Positions 27,936 through 36,325 of a stretch of 64,000 nt of DNA are shown here, one piece after another. The first letter of the stretch is position 1. Every line of letters begins with the position of its first letter. The stretch is from assembly GCF_017874735.1 (NCBI RefSeq), contig NZ_JAGGLV010000011.1, positions 62,001 through 126,000 of the forward strand, in the 5' to 3' direction. The translations under genes were made by a program, and so were the position numbers. The stretch is from Paenibacillus silagei. Its GTDB lineage: Bacteria; Bacillota; Bacilli; Paenibacillales; Paenibacillaceae. Below the pieces are notes generated by a model, which saw only the letters and a program-made list of their open reading frames with translations, was not told the DNA's origin and made no database searches.

Positions 27936-29003
27936 TCAGTGAGCTCCAAGCAGCGCTTCCGAGGCCTGATCTACAATAATATTAATCGCAAGAGGACCAT
28001 AGTACGCGATCCAGAGCGTTGAATTCACATCATAGGCACGGTTATTCTTGACTGCATCAAGGGATTTCCAGATCGGACTGCTGGCCAGAGCCTCTGCCTC
28101 TTTGGCGAACAGATCATCCGAGAGCAGGAAATAGTGATCTGCCCCGATATCAGAGACAGTCTCCATCGATATTTCAACTGAGGTATCATCCTTGATCGCC
28201 TGAACGAACGCTGGAGCCTTTAATCCCAGATCCTCATACAGAATGCTTCCTGTCCGGTGCTCGGGACCATGTACCCGAATTCCTTCCGGTCTTGGACGAA
28301 TCAACGCCACCGTCTCGTCGCCCAGCTTCGCCGACAGCTGCTCACGCAGCCCGGTGATTTTGTCCTCGTAGGCCTTCTTCACCACTTCAGCCTCTGCCTG
28401 CTTCCCTGTTATTGTACCGATGGTAGCCAGCGTATCCCGCCAATCCTCATAGAAGTCCAGGACGATGGTAGGCGCGATTTTGCTAACACTCTCATAGGCC
28501 TCCTCCTGAAAATCAGTCATCAAGATCAGATCCGGGTTCAGCGCCACAATTGCTTCCAGATTGGGCTCATCGCGTGTACCCAGGACCTTCACCCCGTCCA
28601 TTTGAGCACTCAGATATTCCGGGAACTCGTCCTTGGTTCCGGCAACCACGCTGCCTGTCGGCTTCTCTCCAAGCGCGATCAGCTGATCGGCGAATTTCAC
28701 GTCAAGCACAGCGATCACCTTCGGCTTCTCCGTAAGCGTATATTCGCCCTTGATATGTTTGAAGGTAACCGGGTAGGCTGCTGTAGCCTGTGCCTCCGGT
28801 GTTGCCTGCGTCTGTGCTTCAGGCGATGGAGACGGCTCCGCTGATGCAGACGGCTGTGCGGCTGTACCTGCATTCGTGCCTCCCCCAGAACCGCAAGCTG
28901 TAAGTACCAGTACCAGCGCCAGCATCCATACCATGAATAATCCTGATTGCCCAGCGGCGAATTTCTTCCTGCCGGCCCCTTGTTTCTGTGTTGCTCTGTT
29001 CAC
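27936..29003 (-). CDS. Ferric siderophore-binding lipoprotein (FeuA/FhuD-like)
   Basis: A 355-residue ABC importer binding protein. The N-terminal signal ends in a lipobox LTAC (Cys near residue 37), followed by a Ser/Pro/Ala/Gln-rich linker. The two-lobed domain has KVIAVLDVKFADQLIALG, LNPDLILMTD, VALIRPRPEGIRVHG and a long linking helix, as in iron-siderophore binding proteins. The start is GTG behind GGGGGAG. It leads the operon with the FhuF-like reductase and the Btr-like regulator, behind a near-perfect Fur box. No permease or ATPase gene is in the window, so it must use transporters encoded elsewhere. Confidence 0.9.
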   Translation of the reverse strand: MNRATQKQGAGRKKFAAGQSGLFMVWMLALVLVLTACGSGGGTNAGTAAQPSASAEPSPSPEAQTQATPEAQATAAYPVTFKHIKGEYTLTEKPKVIAVLDVKFADQLIALGEKPTGSVVAGTKDEFPEYLSAQMDGVKVLGTRDEPNLEAIVALNPDLILMTDFQEEAYESVSKIAPTIVLDFYEDWRDTLATIGTITGKQAEAEVVKKAYEDKITGLREQLSAKLGDETVALIRPRPEGIRVHGPEHRTGSILYEDLGLKAPAFVQAIKDDTSVEISMETVSDIGADHYFLLSDDLFAKEAEALASSPIWKSLDAVKNNRAYDVNSTLWIAYYGPLAINIIVDQASEALLGAH

Positions 29004-29030
29004 GCTGACTCCCCCTGTTATGTATTATGT

Positions 29031-29049
29031 GATAATGATTTTCATTATC
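29031..29049. promoter_or_regulatory. Fur box of the siderophore operon
   Basis: GATAATGATTTTCATTATC matches the 19-bp Fur consensus GATAATGATWATCATTATC at 18 positions. It lies 28 bases before the GTG start of the siderophore-binding lipoprotein, so the operon should be repressed when iron is plentiful. Confidence 0.93.
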
Positions 29050-29483
29050 ATAATTGTTACAGCGAGTATAGCTGATCTGTAGCCTCTGTTTCCATGTACT
29101 TTTGCGACATTGCAGCCGGATAAATGCGACATGGTGTTTAGCTATATAAATTGAACTAATGATTTTTTTGTTTTGGGATGGCCGTGACTCCAGAGAAGTT
29201 TTGGACTTCCGGCCGCTATTGTGTTTGAATTTCTTGATTAAAACAGCTACGCACGGTGGAAATCCAAACACAGCCTATGCTTACGATGCGAGCTTTCCTG
29301 CGGAAAGCTTTCAGGCGGACGCTACCGCTTCTACAGTTCCAAAATTCCCCTCCGCTACTTTTCCCTTAACTTAAATTTTCAAGTTTAATCTATATAGCAG
29401 GTGATATAGACGGAAACATTAGGAAATCACCCTACCGGGTGAAGGATGCTGATGCCTTCTCTCACCAGCCGCTTGTATAGAGA
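29050..29483. other. Gene-free stretch with a hairpin-rich element
   Basis: No gene is convincing here. A structured block around 29290-29330 has the hairpin AGCTTTCC-TGC-GGAAAGCT followed by GCGG-ACGCTA-CCGC. A second block around 29420-29470 is unremarkable. The block looks like a dispersed intergenic element rather than a terminator. Confidence 0.4.
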
Positions 29484-29690
29484 ATTGCTGCACTTCTTGC
29501 AGGATTCCTCCTTACCTATTACTGGCTGAAGTACAATGTTGCATTATTTGCACAAATTTCGGTGTTTAGAGCAGATTAGCGCTGAATTTGTTGCATTTCT
29601 TGCAGGATTTCAGCATAGACCGCATCTATGGGGCAGTATTGTTGCACTTCCTGCAGGATTTCTCTATAAATGTTACTGGCTGTGGAGCAT
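29484..29690. repeat. Degenerate 51-52-bp tandem repeat, four units (TTGCA family)
   Basis: Units begin near 29484, 29535, 29587 and 29638 and share ATTG(C/T)TGCAnTTnTTGCAggATTTC with a variable remainder. Units 1 and 4 also share TTACTGGCTG near their ends. The spacing of 51, 52 and 51 bp is regular although the sequences have drifted. Related units occur at 36124 and 36176. Confidence 0.6.
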
Positions 29691-29847
29691 AGCGCGACGC
29701 TTCATCGCAGCAGCACCCAATGTATTCGGATTTCCGTATACATTGGGCAACTTACCTTCGTGGTAGCATATTGTGTTCGGTTTTTCATATACATTCCATC
29801 TGCTCCTCATTCAGATGTTTCAAAGACTACTTAGTTTCATAAACAGC

Positions 29848-29887
29848 AGCAAGCCCGCATCCTGTTGCCAGATGCGGGCTTGCTTTT
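29848..29887. terminator. Strong hairpin downstream of the MetE-like gene
   Basis: AGCAAGCCCGCATC pairs perfectly with GATGCGGGCTTGCT around an eight-base loop. The T run is better on the plus strand (TTGCTTTT) than on the minus strand, yet the nearest gene end is the MetE-like gene on the minus strand 28 bases away. It probably terminates that gene. Confidence 0.65.
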
Positions 29888-29914
29888 ATGAACAGCTGCT
29901 ACCTATTAATGAAG

Positions 29915-31072
29915 TTAAGCCCAATATTGCTGGGCAATCTTTTGCCCCTGTCTGATCTTTGCCCATTGCTCCGCTTCCGTCAATTCGTTGCCGCCGTCGC
30001 AGGACGCGAAGCCGCATTGGTGGGAGAGCAGTAATCTCTCCTTCGGAATGATCGTGGACGCTTCATCCAGCATGCGGAGGACACGGGTCTCATCGTCAAG
30101 CGTACTGGTTTTGGAAGACAGCAAGCCAAGTACAATTTCCGTCTCCGGTCTATCCTTGAACACAGCAAGTGCCTCCAGCGAGCCAGCGCGTTCGTCGTCC
30201 CACTCCAGGAAGAAGCGGTCGTACTTCAGCTGCTTCAGGAACAGGTTGGCAATCTTCGCATAGGAGCCGCCGCCCATATTCCGGGAATCATAATTGCCGC
30301 GGCAGTTATGGGTCCACATGAGCAGCCCCAGGCTATGTCCGTAATCAATAATGGTGTTGTTAATATCGATAAACTCTGTGGCGAGACTCTGTACTTCTTC
30401 ATGGTTGATTGCTTCACCGGTAAATGGCGAATTCGGATTGTCGTCCGCGAACAGCTCCCAGAGGCAGTCGTCGAATTGCAGAATCTTACCGCCAGCGGCT
30501 GCGAATTCCCCTACGAAATCCTTATACGCCGTCACCAGACCCGCCTTCAGCTCATCACGGTTCTGGTACACTGCACCCTCGCCGCCAAGGTTATCCGACC
30601 AGGACAGCTCTCCGAAAATATGAGACGGCGAAGGCACGCACAGCTTCGTCTCCCGGTCTCCGGCATGCTCCTGAAGCTGGCGGTACGCCTGAAGGAAGTG
30701 GTGATTCTTCCCGCCGAGTTCACCTGTGATACGCAGACCGATGTCTTTTCGCGTCTCGTATTTGGAGGTGCCGTCAATGTCTCTGAAGAAATACCCGTGA
30801 GGCGCAATATAGCGCTGAATCCCCTGGAAGCCCCACACGAAGTCCAGATGCCACATCGACTTGGAGTACTCCCCATCCGTCAGAATTGTCAGCCCATTCT
30901 CGCTCGCTTGCTCGACTACCGACTGTATCGCCTTCGCTTCACACTGCTCATAGCCCTGGAAATCCTCGTAAAAAGGATACTGGATATCGTCCCGGTGTTC
31001 GATTTGCTGCTTATATTCTAATAGCTCCGCCGGACGCAGCAGGCTGCCTACGATCTGAAATCTATCACACAT
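29915..31072 (-). CDS. MetE-like (cobalamin-independent methionine synthase C-terminal domain) methyltransferase
   Basis: A 385-residue TIM-barrel protein resembling YxjG/YxjH, stand-alone relatives of the MetE catalytic domain. The zinc ligands can be seen: HNC in LLMWTHNCRGN, Glu in FFLEWDDE and Cys in LLLSHQCGFAS. The N-terminus (FQIVGSLLRPAELLEY) is typical. It probably moves a methyl group to homocysteine or a related thiol; the methyl donor is unknown. The ATG follows GAGGAGGG. No SAM riboswitch was recognised upstream. The adjacent divergent locus concerns methionine sulfoxide repair, a possibly meaningful neighbourhood. Confidence 0.85.
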   Translation of the reverse strand: MCDRFQIVGSLLRPAELLEYKQQIEHRDDIQYPFYEDFQGYEQCEAKAIQSVVEQASENGLTILTDGEYSKSMWHLDFVWGFQGIQRYIAPHGYFFRDIDGTSKYETRKDIGLRITGELGGKNHHFLQAYRQLQEHAGDRETKLCVPSPSHIFGELSWSDNLGGEGAVYQNRDELKAGLVTAYKDFVGEFAAAGGKILQFDDCLWELFADDNPNSPFTGEAINHEEVQSLATEFIDINNTIIDYGHSLGLLMWTHNCRGNYDSRNMGGGSYAKIANLFLKQLKYDRFFLEWDDERAGSLEALAVFKDRPETEIVLGLLSSKTSTLDDETRVLRMLDEASTIIPKERLLLSHQCGFASCDGGNELTEAEQWAKIRQGQKIAQQYWA

Positions 31073-31115
31073 GATTAGCCCTCCTCTAGTTCCACTGTTC
31101 TGTCTTTGTGTATAA

Positions 31116-31124
31116 ATTCTAGCA
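31116..31124 (-). promoter_or_regulatory. Extended -10 promoter element of the MetE-like gene
   Basis: On the minus strand TGCTAGAAT lies about 44 bases before the start codon and matches an extended -10 (TGnTATAAT) with one mismatch. A clear -35 is not visible. Confidence 0.35.
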
Positions 31125-31294
31125 TGGAGTGCGGCCTTAGGAGTAACACTTATAACTGATATCTGGCTATAGGGAGAAGTTATACGCTCACTCCGCTGCC
31201 GTAATACAATCGTAAGGTTTCGCTTAGAGAATCGTAAGCTCTGCCGCTTATGCTGTTCCATGTAATCCAAAAAAAGAGATGGAGCGTGATAAGC

Positions 31295-31747
31295 ATGGTT
31301 AACAGCAAAGCAGGCAAACGGTTCATGATGGCGGCAGTATTGGTACTCTCTCTGGCAGTGTCCGGCATCGCCGGCGCGGCGGCAGGCATCAAGACGATGA
31401 AGAAAGACGGCATGGAGCTGATGAACCTAAGACAGGCCGCCATGATGTACGGCTACAGCATTGAATGGAACAGCAAAGACCGCTCCGTATCGCTGATGTA
31501 CATGGACAAGATGATGGACGACGACAAGATGATGGACGACAGCAAGATGATGGATGACAGCAAGATGATGGATGATGGCATGATGCCGATGGGCAAGATG
31601 ATCAAGGTTATGATCGGGTCGAAAAAAATGATGGTCGACGGTAAAACGGTCAATCTGAGCATGGCTCCGGCCCTGTATGACGGCAGCACTTATGTGGCGG
31701 ATACGGTAGTGACCATGTACATGAAGCCTGCCAAGGCCATGAAATAA
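31295..31747 (+). CDS. Secreted methionine-rich protein with stalk-type (copper amine oxidase N-like) fold
   Basis: A 150-residue secreted protein. The signal peptide (MAAVLVLSLAVSGIAGAAA) is followed by MELMNLRQAAMMYGYSIEWNS, and later MIGSKKMMVDGKTVNL and STYVADTVV, which fit the copper-amine-oxidase N-terminal stalk fold common in Paenibacillus. In between lies a low-complexity run of (D)KMMDD(S) repeats. By my count 26 of about 121 mature residues are Met. Such a segment could bind copper or act as a methionine oxidant sink. It sits directly upstream of a two-component system, CcdA and an exported MsrA/MsrB. Confidence 0.75.
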   Translation: MVNSKAGKRFMMAAVLVLSLAVSGIAGAAAGIKTMKKDGMELMNLRQAAMMYGYSIEWNSKDRSVSLMYMDKMMDDDKMMDDSKMMDDSKMMDDGMMPMGKMIKVMIGSKKMMVDGKTVNLSMAPALYDGSTYVADTVVTMYMKPAKAMK

Positions 31748-31822
31748 GACGGGATGAGCGATGCCCTCACCCTGTGATATGATGGAATCAAATGGATTTT
31801 TCCGGATATGGGGTGGGTTAGG

Positions 31823-32527
31823 ATGAATGAACGAGTGCTGGTCGCGGATGATGATCCGAATATTACCGATGTCTGCCGCAGGTATCTGGAACGGGAGGGG
31901 TATCTGGTCACCACCGCCAAGGACGGCTTGGAAGCGCTAGAGCTATGGCGCAGCCAGTCTCCAAGCCTGATTGTGCTCGACCTCATGATGCCGCATAAGA
32001 ATGGCTGGGAGGTGTGCAGTGAGATCCGGCAGACCGAAGATCTCCCGATCATCATGCTGACGGCGCGCGGCGAGGAGCAGGACCGGCTGATGGGGCTGAC
32101 GATGGGGGCGGATGATTATCTGACCAAGCCCTTCAGTCCAAGGGAACTCGTACTGCGGGTGCAGGCGATTCTGCGCAGAATGAGATATGTCCAGGTATCG
32201 CCGGTTACCGCCGCTGAGCACACGATCAAATACGAAGGGCTGACTATCGATGTCGGGAAGCGTACGGTGGAGATCAGCGGGCAGGCGATTGACTTGACGG
32301 TGACCGAATTCGAAATGCTCTATCTGCTGGCGAGCCATCCGGGGCAGGTGTTCTCCCGGACGCAGATGCTGAGCAAAATCTGGGATTTCAGCTATGAAGG
32401 AGATACGACTACCGTTACGGTGCATATTAGGAGATTACGCGAGAAGATCGAACAGACTCCCTCCGACCCGAAATACATCAAGACGGTCTGGGGTATCGGC
32501 TATAAGTTTGCGGGTGATGGCATCTGA
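31823..32527 (+). CDS. OmpR-family response regulator
   Basis: A 234-residue regulator: receiver domain with phospho-acceptor Asp near residue 53 (LIVLDLMMP), Lys in YLTKPFSP, and a winged-helix DNA-binding domain (TVTEFEMLYLLASHPG, TVTVHIRRLREKIE, VWGIGYKF). Its stop overlaps the start of the histidine kinase gene. It probably controls the methionine-rich protein and the CcdA/MsrAB genes around it, judging by position only. Confidence 0.93.
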   Translation: MNERVLVADDDPNITDVCRRYLEREGYLVTTAKDGLEALELWRSQSPSLIVLDLMMPHKNGWEVCSEIRQTEDLPIIMLTARGEEQDRLMGLTMGADDYLTKPFSPRELVLRVQAILRRMRYVQVSPVTAAEHTIKYEGLTIDVGKRTVEISGQAIDLTVTEFEMLYLLASHPGQVFSRTQMLSKIWDFSYEGDTTTVTVHIRRLREKIEQTPSDPKYIKTVWGIGYKFAGDGI

Positions 32528-33567
32528 TGAAGCTGCGTACCTATCTACTATTGTCCAGTCTCACGGGGATCGGCGTATTGCTAGTCTGTCTATTCGTCAG
32601 TTATTCCCGGATGCTGCTGACCATCGATCAGCTATATTATCTGTCCGGCATCACAGCCGGGATCGGCGTGTTCTCCTTCATCCTCCAGCATCTGCTGACG
32701 CGGCCGGTGGAGAAGTCCATTGCCCGGATTACGGAGCAGACGGTAAGAATTGCCGAGGGAGATTTCCACACCGAGGTTCCCACCATCGGGCCGCACGAGT
32801 TCAAGCTGATGGCCCGGCAATTCAATGAGATGAGCAGTAAGTTAAAAGAGAGCTTCGACCATCTCCACCAGTCCGAGTCCGCCCGGCGGGAGCTGATCGC
32901 GAATGTCTCCCACGATCTGCGGACCCCTCTTGCCTCCATTCAGTCATTCGTGGAAGCGCTGGAGGATGATGTGATCAAGGACGAAGAGACCTTCCAGCGG
33001 TATCTGAATACGATCCGGCTGGAGACGAAGCGGCTGGCGGGGCTGATCCAGGACCTCTTTGAGCTATCCAGCCTGGAGGCCAGCGGCGGAACCTTCGACC
33101 CGCAGCCCTGCCATGCAGATGAGCTGCTGATCAGCACGCTGGAGAGCTTCTCCTTCCATCTGGCGGAGAAGCGGCTGAAGGTCGAGATTGAGCTGCCGGA
33201 TAAGCTGCCCGCGGCCCTGATGATGCCCACGCAGATCAAGCGGGTACTGTCCAATCTTGTGCAGAATGCCATTCAACATTCTCCTGAAGAAGGCCATATC
33301 GTGCTGTCCGCCGCCGAGGAAGGCCCGTTCCTGCGGATCGCCGTGAGCGATGAGGGGCAGGGAATTGAAGCGGCGGAGACCGCACGGATCTTCGAACGGT
33401 TCTACCGGATAGATAAATCGCGCAGTAAGAATAGCGGAGGCGCCGGACTCGGTCTTGCCATCGCACAATCCATTGTGGAGCTGCATGGCGGCAAGATTGG
33501 TGTAGAGAGCAATAAGGGTTCAGGAAGCTGCTTCTGGTTCACGGTTCCCATCTACACCAGCCGGTAA
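32527..33567 (+). CDS. Membrane sensor histidine kinase
   Basis: A 346-residue kinase: two transmembrane helices (about 5-25 and 38-57) with almost no extracellular loop, a HAMP domain, a HisKA domain with SHDLRTPLAS (His near 129) and a HATPase domain (NAIQHSPEEG, DEGQGI, FYRIDKSRS, GAGLGLAIAQSIVELHGG). The tiny extracytoplasmic part suggests it senses within the membrane or via partners. Co-translated with the response regulator (TGATG overlap). Confidence 0.93.
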   Translation: MKLRTYLLLSSLTGIGVLLVCLFVSYSRMLLTIDQLYYLSGITAGIGVFSFILQHLLTRPVEKSIARITEQTVRIAEGDFHTEVPTIGPHEFKLMARQFNEMSSKLKESFDHLHQSESARRELIANVSHDLRTPLASIQSFVEALEDDVIKDEETFQRYLNTIRLETKRLAGLIQDLFELSSLEASGGTFDPQPCHADELLISTLESFSFHLAEKRLKVEIELPDKLPAALMMPTQIKRVLSNLVQNAIQHSPEEGHIVLSAAEEGPFLRIAVSDEGQGIEAAETARIFERFYRIDKSRSKNSGGAGLGLAIAQSIVELHGGKIGVESNKGSGSCFWFTVPIYTSR

Positions 33568-33611
33568 GCCTTAGCGTTAGAGAAGCAGTACTCATATAGG
33601 TGGTGACAGAG

Positions 33612-34328
33612 ATGGCTGGTGATTTTGTATTCCTGTTCGGCGTCTTCGGCGCAGGGGTATTATCGTTTTTTGCACCCTGTATTCTGCCGCTGCTTCCGGT
33701 CTATGTCTCTTATCTGTCCGGAAGCCTGGCGGGCAATGTGAATCAGGGCGGGGTGGACACAGGCTCCATGCGGTTCCGTTCGGTATTCATGCTGCGGACG
33801 CTAATCTTCGTGCTTGGACTGTCTGTGGTCTTCATTACCCTGGGCTTCGGCTCCGGTATCCTTGGCAGTGTCATTTCAAGCTCCAGGTTCATTGCCGTCT
33901 GCGGAGCGATTGTTATCTTATTCGGAATCTACCAGACGGGACTGATCAAGATCTCCTGGCTGGAACGGGAAAAAAAGCTATCCAGTCCCCGCGCAGCACG
34001 CGGCGGCTATATCGGGGCCTTCCTGCTCGGCCTGACGTTCAGCTTCGGGTGGACGCCGTGCATCGGCCCGGTACTTGCGGGCATTCTCAGTATCGCCGCT
34101 GGGGAAGGCTCCCCTGCCTATGGAGGGTTCCTCATGCTGCTGTATACGCTGGGTCTGGCGATTCCTTTTCTCGTACTATCCGTCTTCTCGGACTATCTGG
34201 TGCAGCGGATTCGCCGCTTGTACCGGTTCATGGGAGGGATCAAGATCGCCTCCGGCTGTATGCTGATCGCCATGGGGCTGCTGCTAATGACAGACCAGCT
34301 GAATACGATTGTGAGCTGGATTCAATAA
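33612..34328 (+). CDS. ccdA: CcdA/DsbD-type thiol-disulfide transporter
   Basis: A 238-residue protein with six hydrophobic helices and the paired cysteines of the CcdA family: FFAPCILPLLPVY (Cys near 23) and FGWTPCIGPVLAG (Cys near 150). CcdA passes electrons from cytoplasmic thioredoxin across the membrane to exported thioredoxin-like proteins. The ATG lies eight bases after AGGTGG. The next gene encodes an exported thioredoxin-MsrA-MsrB, the evident electron acceptor. Confidence 0.93.
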   Translation: MAGDFVFLFGVFGAGVLSFFAPCILPLLPVYVSYLSGSLAGNVNQGGVDTGSMRFRSVFMLRTLIFVLGLSVVFITLGFGSGILGSVISSSRFIAVCGAIVILFGIYQTGLIKISWLEREKKLSSPRAARGGYIGAFLLGLTFSFGWTPCIGPVLAGILSIAAGEGSPAYGGFLMLLYTLGLAIPFLVLSVFSDYLVQRIRRLYRFMGGIKIASGCMLIAMGLLLMTDQLNTIVSWIQ

Positions 34329-34346
34329 CGGGAGGAGGAATCAGGC

Positions 34347-35900
34347 ATGAAAAAGATATGGAAGTGGATGGGATATATGCTGGTGATTGGCGGTCTGCTA
34401 TCGATCCTAGCCGCATGCGGTGCGAAGCCCGATACAGCATCCGGCAAGACGGACTCCCCGGCAGCGATGAACAAGGGGAAGCCTGCCCCCGCATTTGCGT
34501 TAAGTGATCTGAAGGGCGATTCGCTAAAGCTGGAGGATCTGAAAGGCAAGAACGTGTATGTGAAATACTGGGCCTCCTGGTGCTCCATCTGTCTTGCCGG
34601 CCTGGAGGAACTGAATACGCTGGCCGGACAGGAGAAGGATTTCCAGGTGGTATCGATTGTAACTCCCGGCTACAAAGGCGAGAAATCCGCCAAGGAGTTC
34701 ACGGACTGGTTCAACAAGCAGTCGTATGACAATCTGACCGTGCTGCTCGATGAGGATGGGACATGGGCCAAGGAGTTTCAGGTACGGGCGTATCCCAGTT
34801 CTTTTTATATCGATGAAGAAGGGTTGCTGGTGAAGTCCCTCCCGGGTCATGCCTCCAACGAGCAGATTAAGGACACCTTCGCGGGAATGAACACAGCTTC
34901 AGCCGCCGCTCCGGTTCCAGCGGTCAAGACCGCAAGTATAGCTGACAAGGATCTGCGTGACCTATATCTGGCGGGCGGCTGCTTCTGGGGCGTTGAGGCG
35001 TATATGGCCCGCATTCAGGGAGTTCAGGACGTCACCTCAGGCTATGCCAACGGGAAAGGTGAGAATCCGACCTACGAGGATGTCATTCGCGGGGACCGGG
35101 GATTCGCGGAGACTGTGCATGTGAAGTATGATCCGAAGCAGGTCACCCTGAAGCAGCTCCTGGAAGCTTATTTCAAGGTCGTTGATCCGACCAGCCTCAA
35201 CAAGCAAGGCAATGACCGGGGCGTTCAATACCGGACAGGAATCTACTATTCCTCCCCGGAGGATGCAGCGGTTATCCAGCAGGCCGTAGCGCAGGAGCAG
35301 ACCAAATATGACAAGAAGATCGTAACGGAAGTCCTTCCTCTGGAGAACTACTATCTGGCGGAGGAATATCATCAGGACTACTTAGAGAAGAACCCGAACG
35401 GGTATTGCCACATCGACTTAAGCATCCTGGATGAACAAGAGCCGGTCATCGATCCGGCCCAGTACCCGCGCCCTTCCGACGCAGAACTGAAGGAGCGATT
35501 AACCGCCGATCAATACGCGGTAGCCGTCAATAATGACACGGAGCGTGCCTTCAGCAACGACTATTGGGATAATTATGAGCCTGGCCTGTATGTCGATATC
35601 GCCACGGGTCAGCCCCTCTTCTCCAGCAAGGATAAATACGATTCCGGCTGCGGCTGGCCCAGCTTCACGAAGCCGATCGCCCCGCAGGTCGTCACCTACG
35701 ATACGGATACCAGCTTCGGCATGGAACGCACCGAGGTCCGCAGCCAAGCCGGCGACATTCATCTGGGTCATGTCTTCGACGACGGTCCCGCTGACCGCGG
35801 CGGCAAGCGCTACTGCATCAACAGCGCCTCTATCCGCTTCATCCCTCTGGACCAGATGGAGGGGGAGCATTACGGGTATTTGCTCGGGTTGGTGGAGTAG
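34347..35900 (+). CDS. msrAB: Exported thioredoxin-MsrA-MsrB lipoprotein
   Basis: A 517-residue three-domain protein like Neisseria PilB. A signal peptide with lipobox LAAC (Cys 24) anchors it outside the membrane. A thioredoxin domain follows with WCSIC (Cys 79 and 82). MsrA has GCFWG (Cys near 212) and reduces the S-form of methionine sulfoxide. MsrB has RYCINSAS (Cys near 490) and reduces the R-form; the usual zinc Cys pairs of MsrB are not obvious. Electrons would come from CcdA. The methionine-rich secreted protein at the start of the cluster is a plausible substrate. Confidence 0.95.
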   Translation: MKKIWKWMGYMLVIGGLLSILAACGAKPDTASGKTDSPAAMNKGKPAPAFALSDLKGDSLKLEDLKGKNVYVKYWASWCSICLAGLEELNTLAGQEKDFQVVSIVTPGYKGEKSAKEFTDWFNKQSYDNLTVLLDEDGTWAKEFQVRAYPSSFYIDEEGLLVKSLPGHASNEQIKDTFAGMNTASAAAPVPAVKTASIADKDLRDLYLAGGCFWGVEAYMARIQGVQDVTSGYANGKGENPTYEDVIRGDRGFAETVHVKYDPKQVTLKQLLEAYFKVVDPTSLNKQGNDRGVQYRTGIYYSSPEDAAVIQQAVAQEQTKYDKKIVTEVLPLENYYLAEEYHQDYLEKNPNGYCHIDLSILDEQEPVIDPAQYPRPSDAELKERLTADQYAVAVNNDTERAFSNDYWDNYEPGLYVDIATGQPLFSSKDKYDSGCGWPSFTKPIAPQVVTYDTDTSFGMERTEVRSQAGDIHLGHVFDDGPADRGGKRYCINSASIRFIPLDQMEGEHYGYLLGLVE

Positions 35901-35936
35901 ACAAGGTGAAACGTACAGACGAAGAGTGTCTCATAA

Positions 35937-35988
35937 AAGATCGCCCTCCATCCGCTCAACAGAGCGGTGTGGAGGGCGATTTTGTTTC
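35937..35988 (+). terminator. Intrinsic terminator after msrAB
   Basis: ATCGCCCTCCA-CCGCTC pairs with GAGCGG-TGGAGGGCGAT around an AACA loop and is followed by TTTGTTT. It closes the redox-repair cluster. Confidence 0.9.
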
Positions 35989-36123
35989 TTAAGATCATCA
36001 TCCAGCATGCCCCAAGTGAATAAGGGGGCTTCCCGGGCAGCCGACATTGCCACGTGAATCTGCCGACTTAAAAATCCTGCCTATAATACAACATTCCCCT
36101 GTTTAATTCGGCTCAATTTCAAA

Positions 36124-36262
36124 ATTGCTGCACAAAAGTAAACATTTCTTCTTGTCCACGTGGATTAGCGGGACAATTGTTGCAGTTTGTGCAACAAGCC
36201 TCACGAACACATGGTATCTTCGTATTCATGTTGCAATAATTACAACATTTCCACTGATGCAG
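36124..36262. repeat. TTGCA-family degenerate repeats, second locus
   Basis: Units starting at 36124 (ATTGCTGCACAAAAG...) and 36176 (ATTGTTGCAGTTTGTGCA...) are 52 bp apart. A third weaker unit begins near 36237 (CATGTTGCAATAATT...). They match the family at 29484-29690. The stretch between the msrAB terminator and the GH2 gene holds no gene. Confidence 0.5.
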
Positions 36263-36280
36263 CGTGTAGTTAACCAAGCA

Positions 36281-36325
36281 AAAGCGGCTATTGCTCCGAG
36301 AGTAGGGTTAGCCGCACGGCTCTCT
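36281..36325. repeat. GC-rich structured element, copy without a toxin gene
   Basis: AAAGCGGCTATTGCTCCGAG, then AGT, a variable six or seven bases and GCCGCACGGCTCTCT, match the 3' structured part of the type I toxin loci at 48.9 and 49.3 kb. Here GCGGCT can also pair with AGCCGC. It lies directly against the stop codon of the GH2 gene and may serve as its 3' end structure. Confidence 0.5.

Noticed and set aside
29484-29690. Degenerate CRISPR-like array
   Set aside because: Repeats are too variable, the spacing includes conserved pieces between repeats, and no cas genes are nearby.
31073-31294. SAM (S-box) or T-box riboswitch before the MetE-like gene
   Set aside because: The leader is short and I could not find the conserved cores of either riboswitch.
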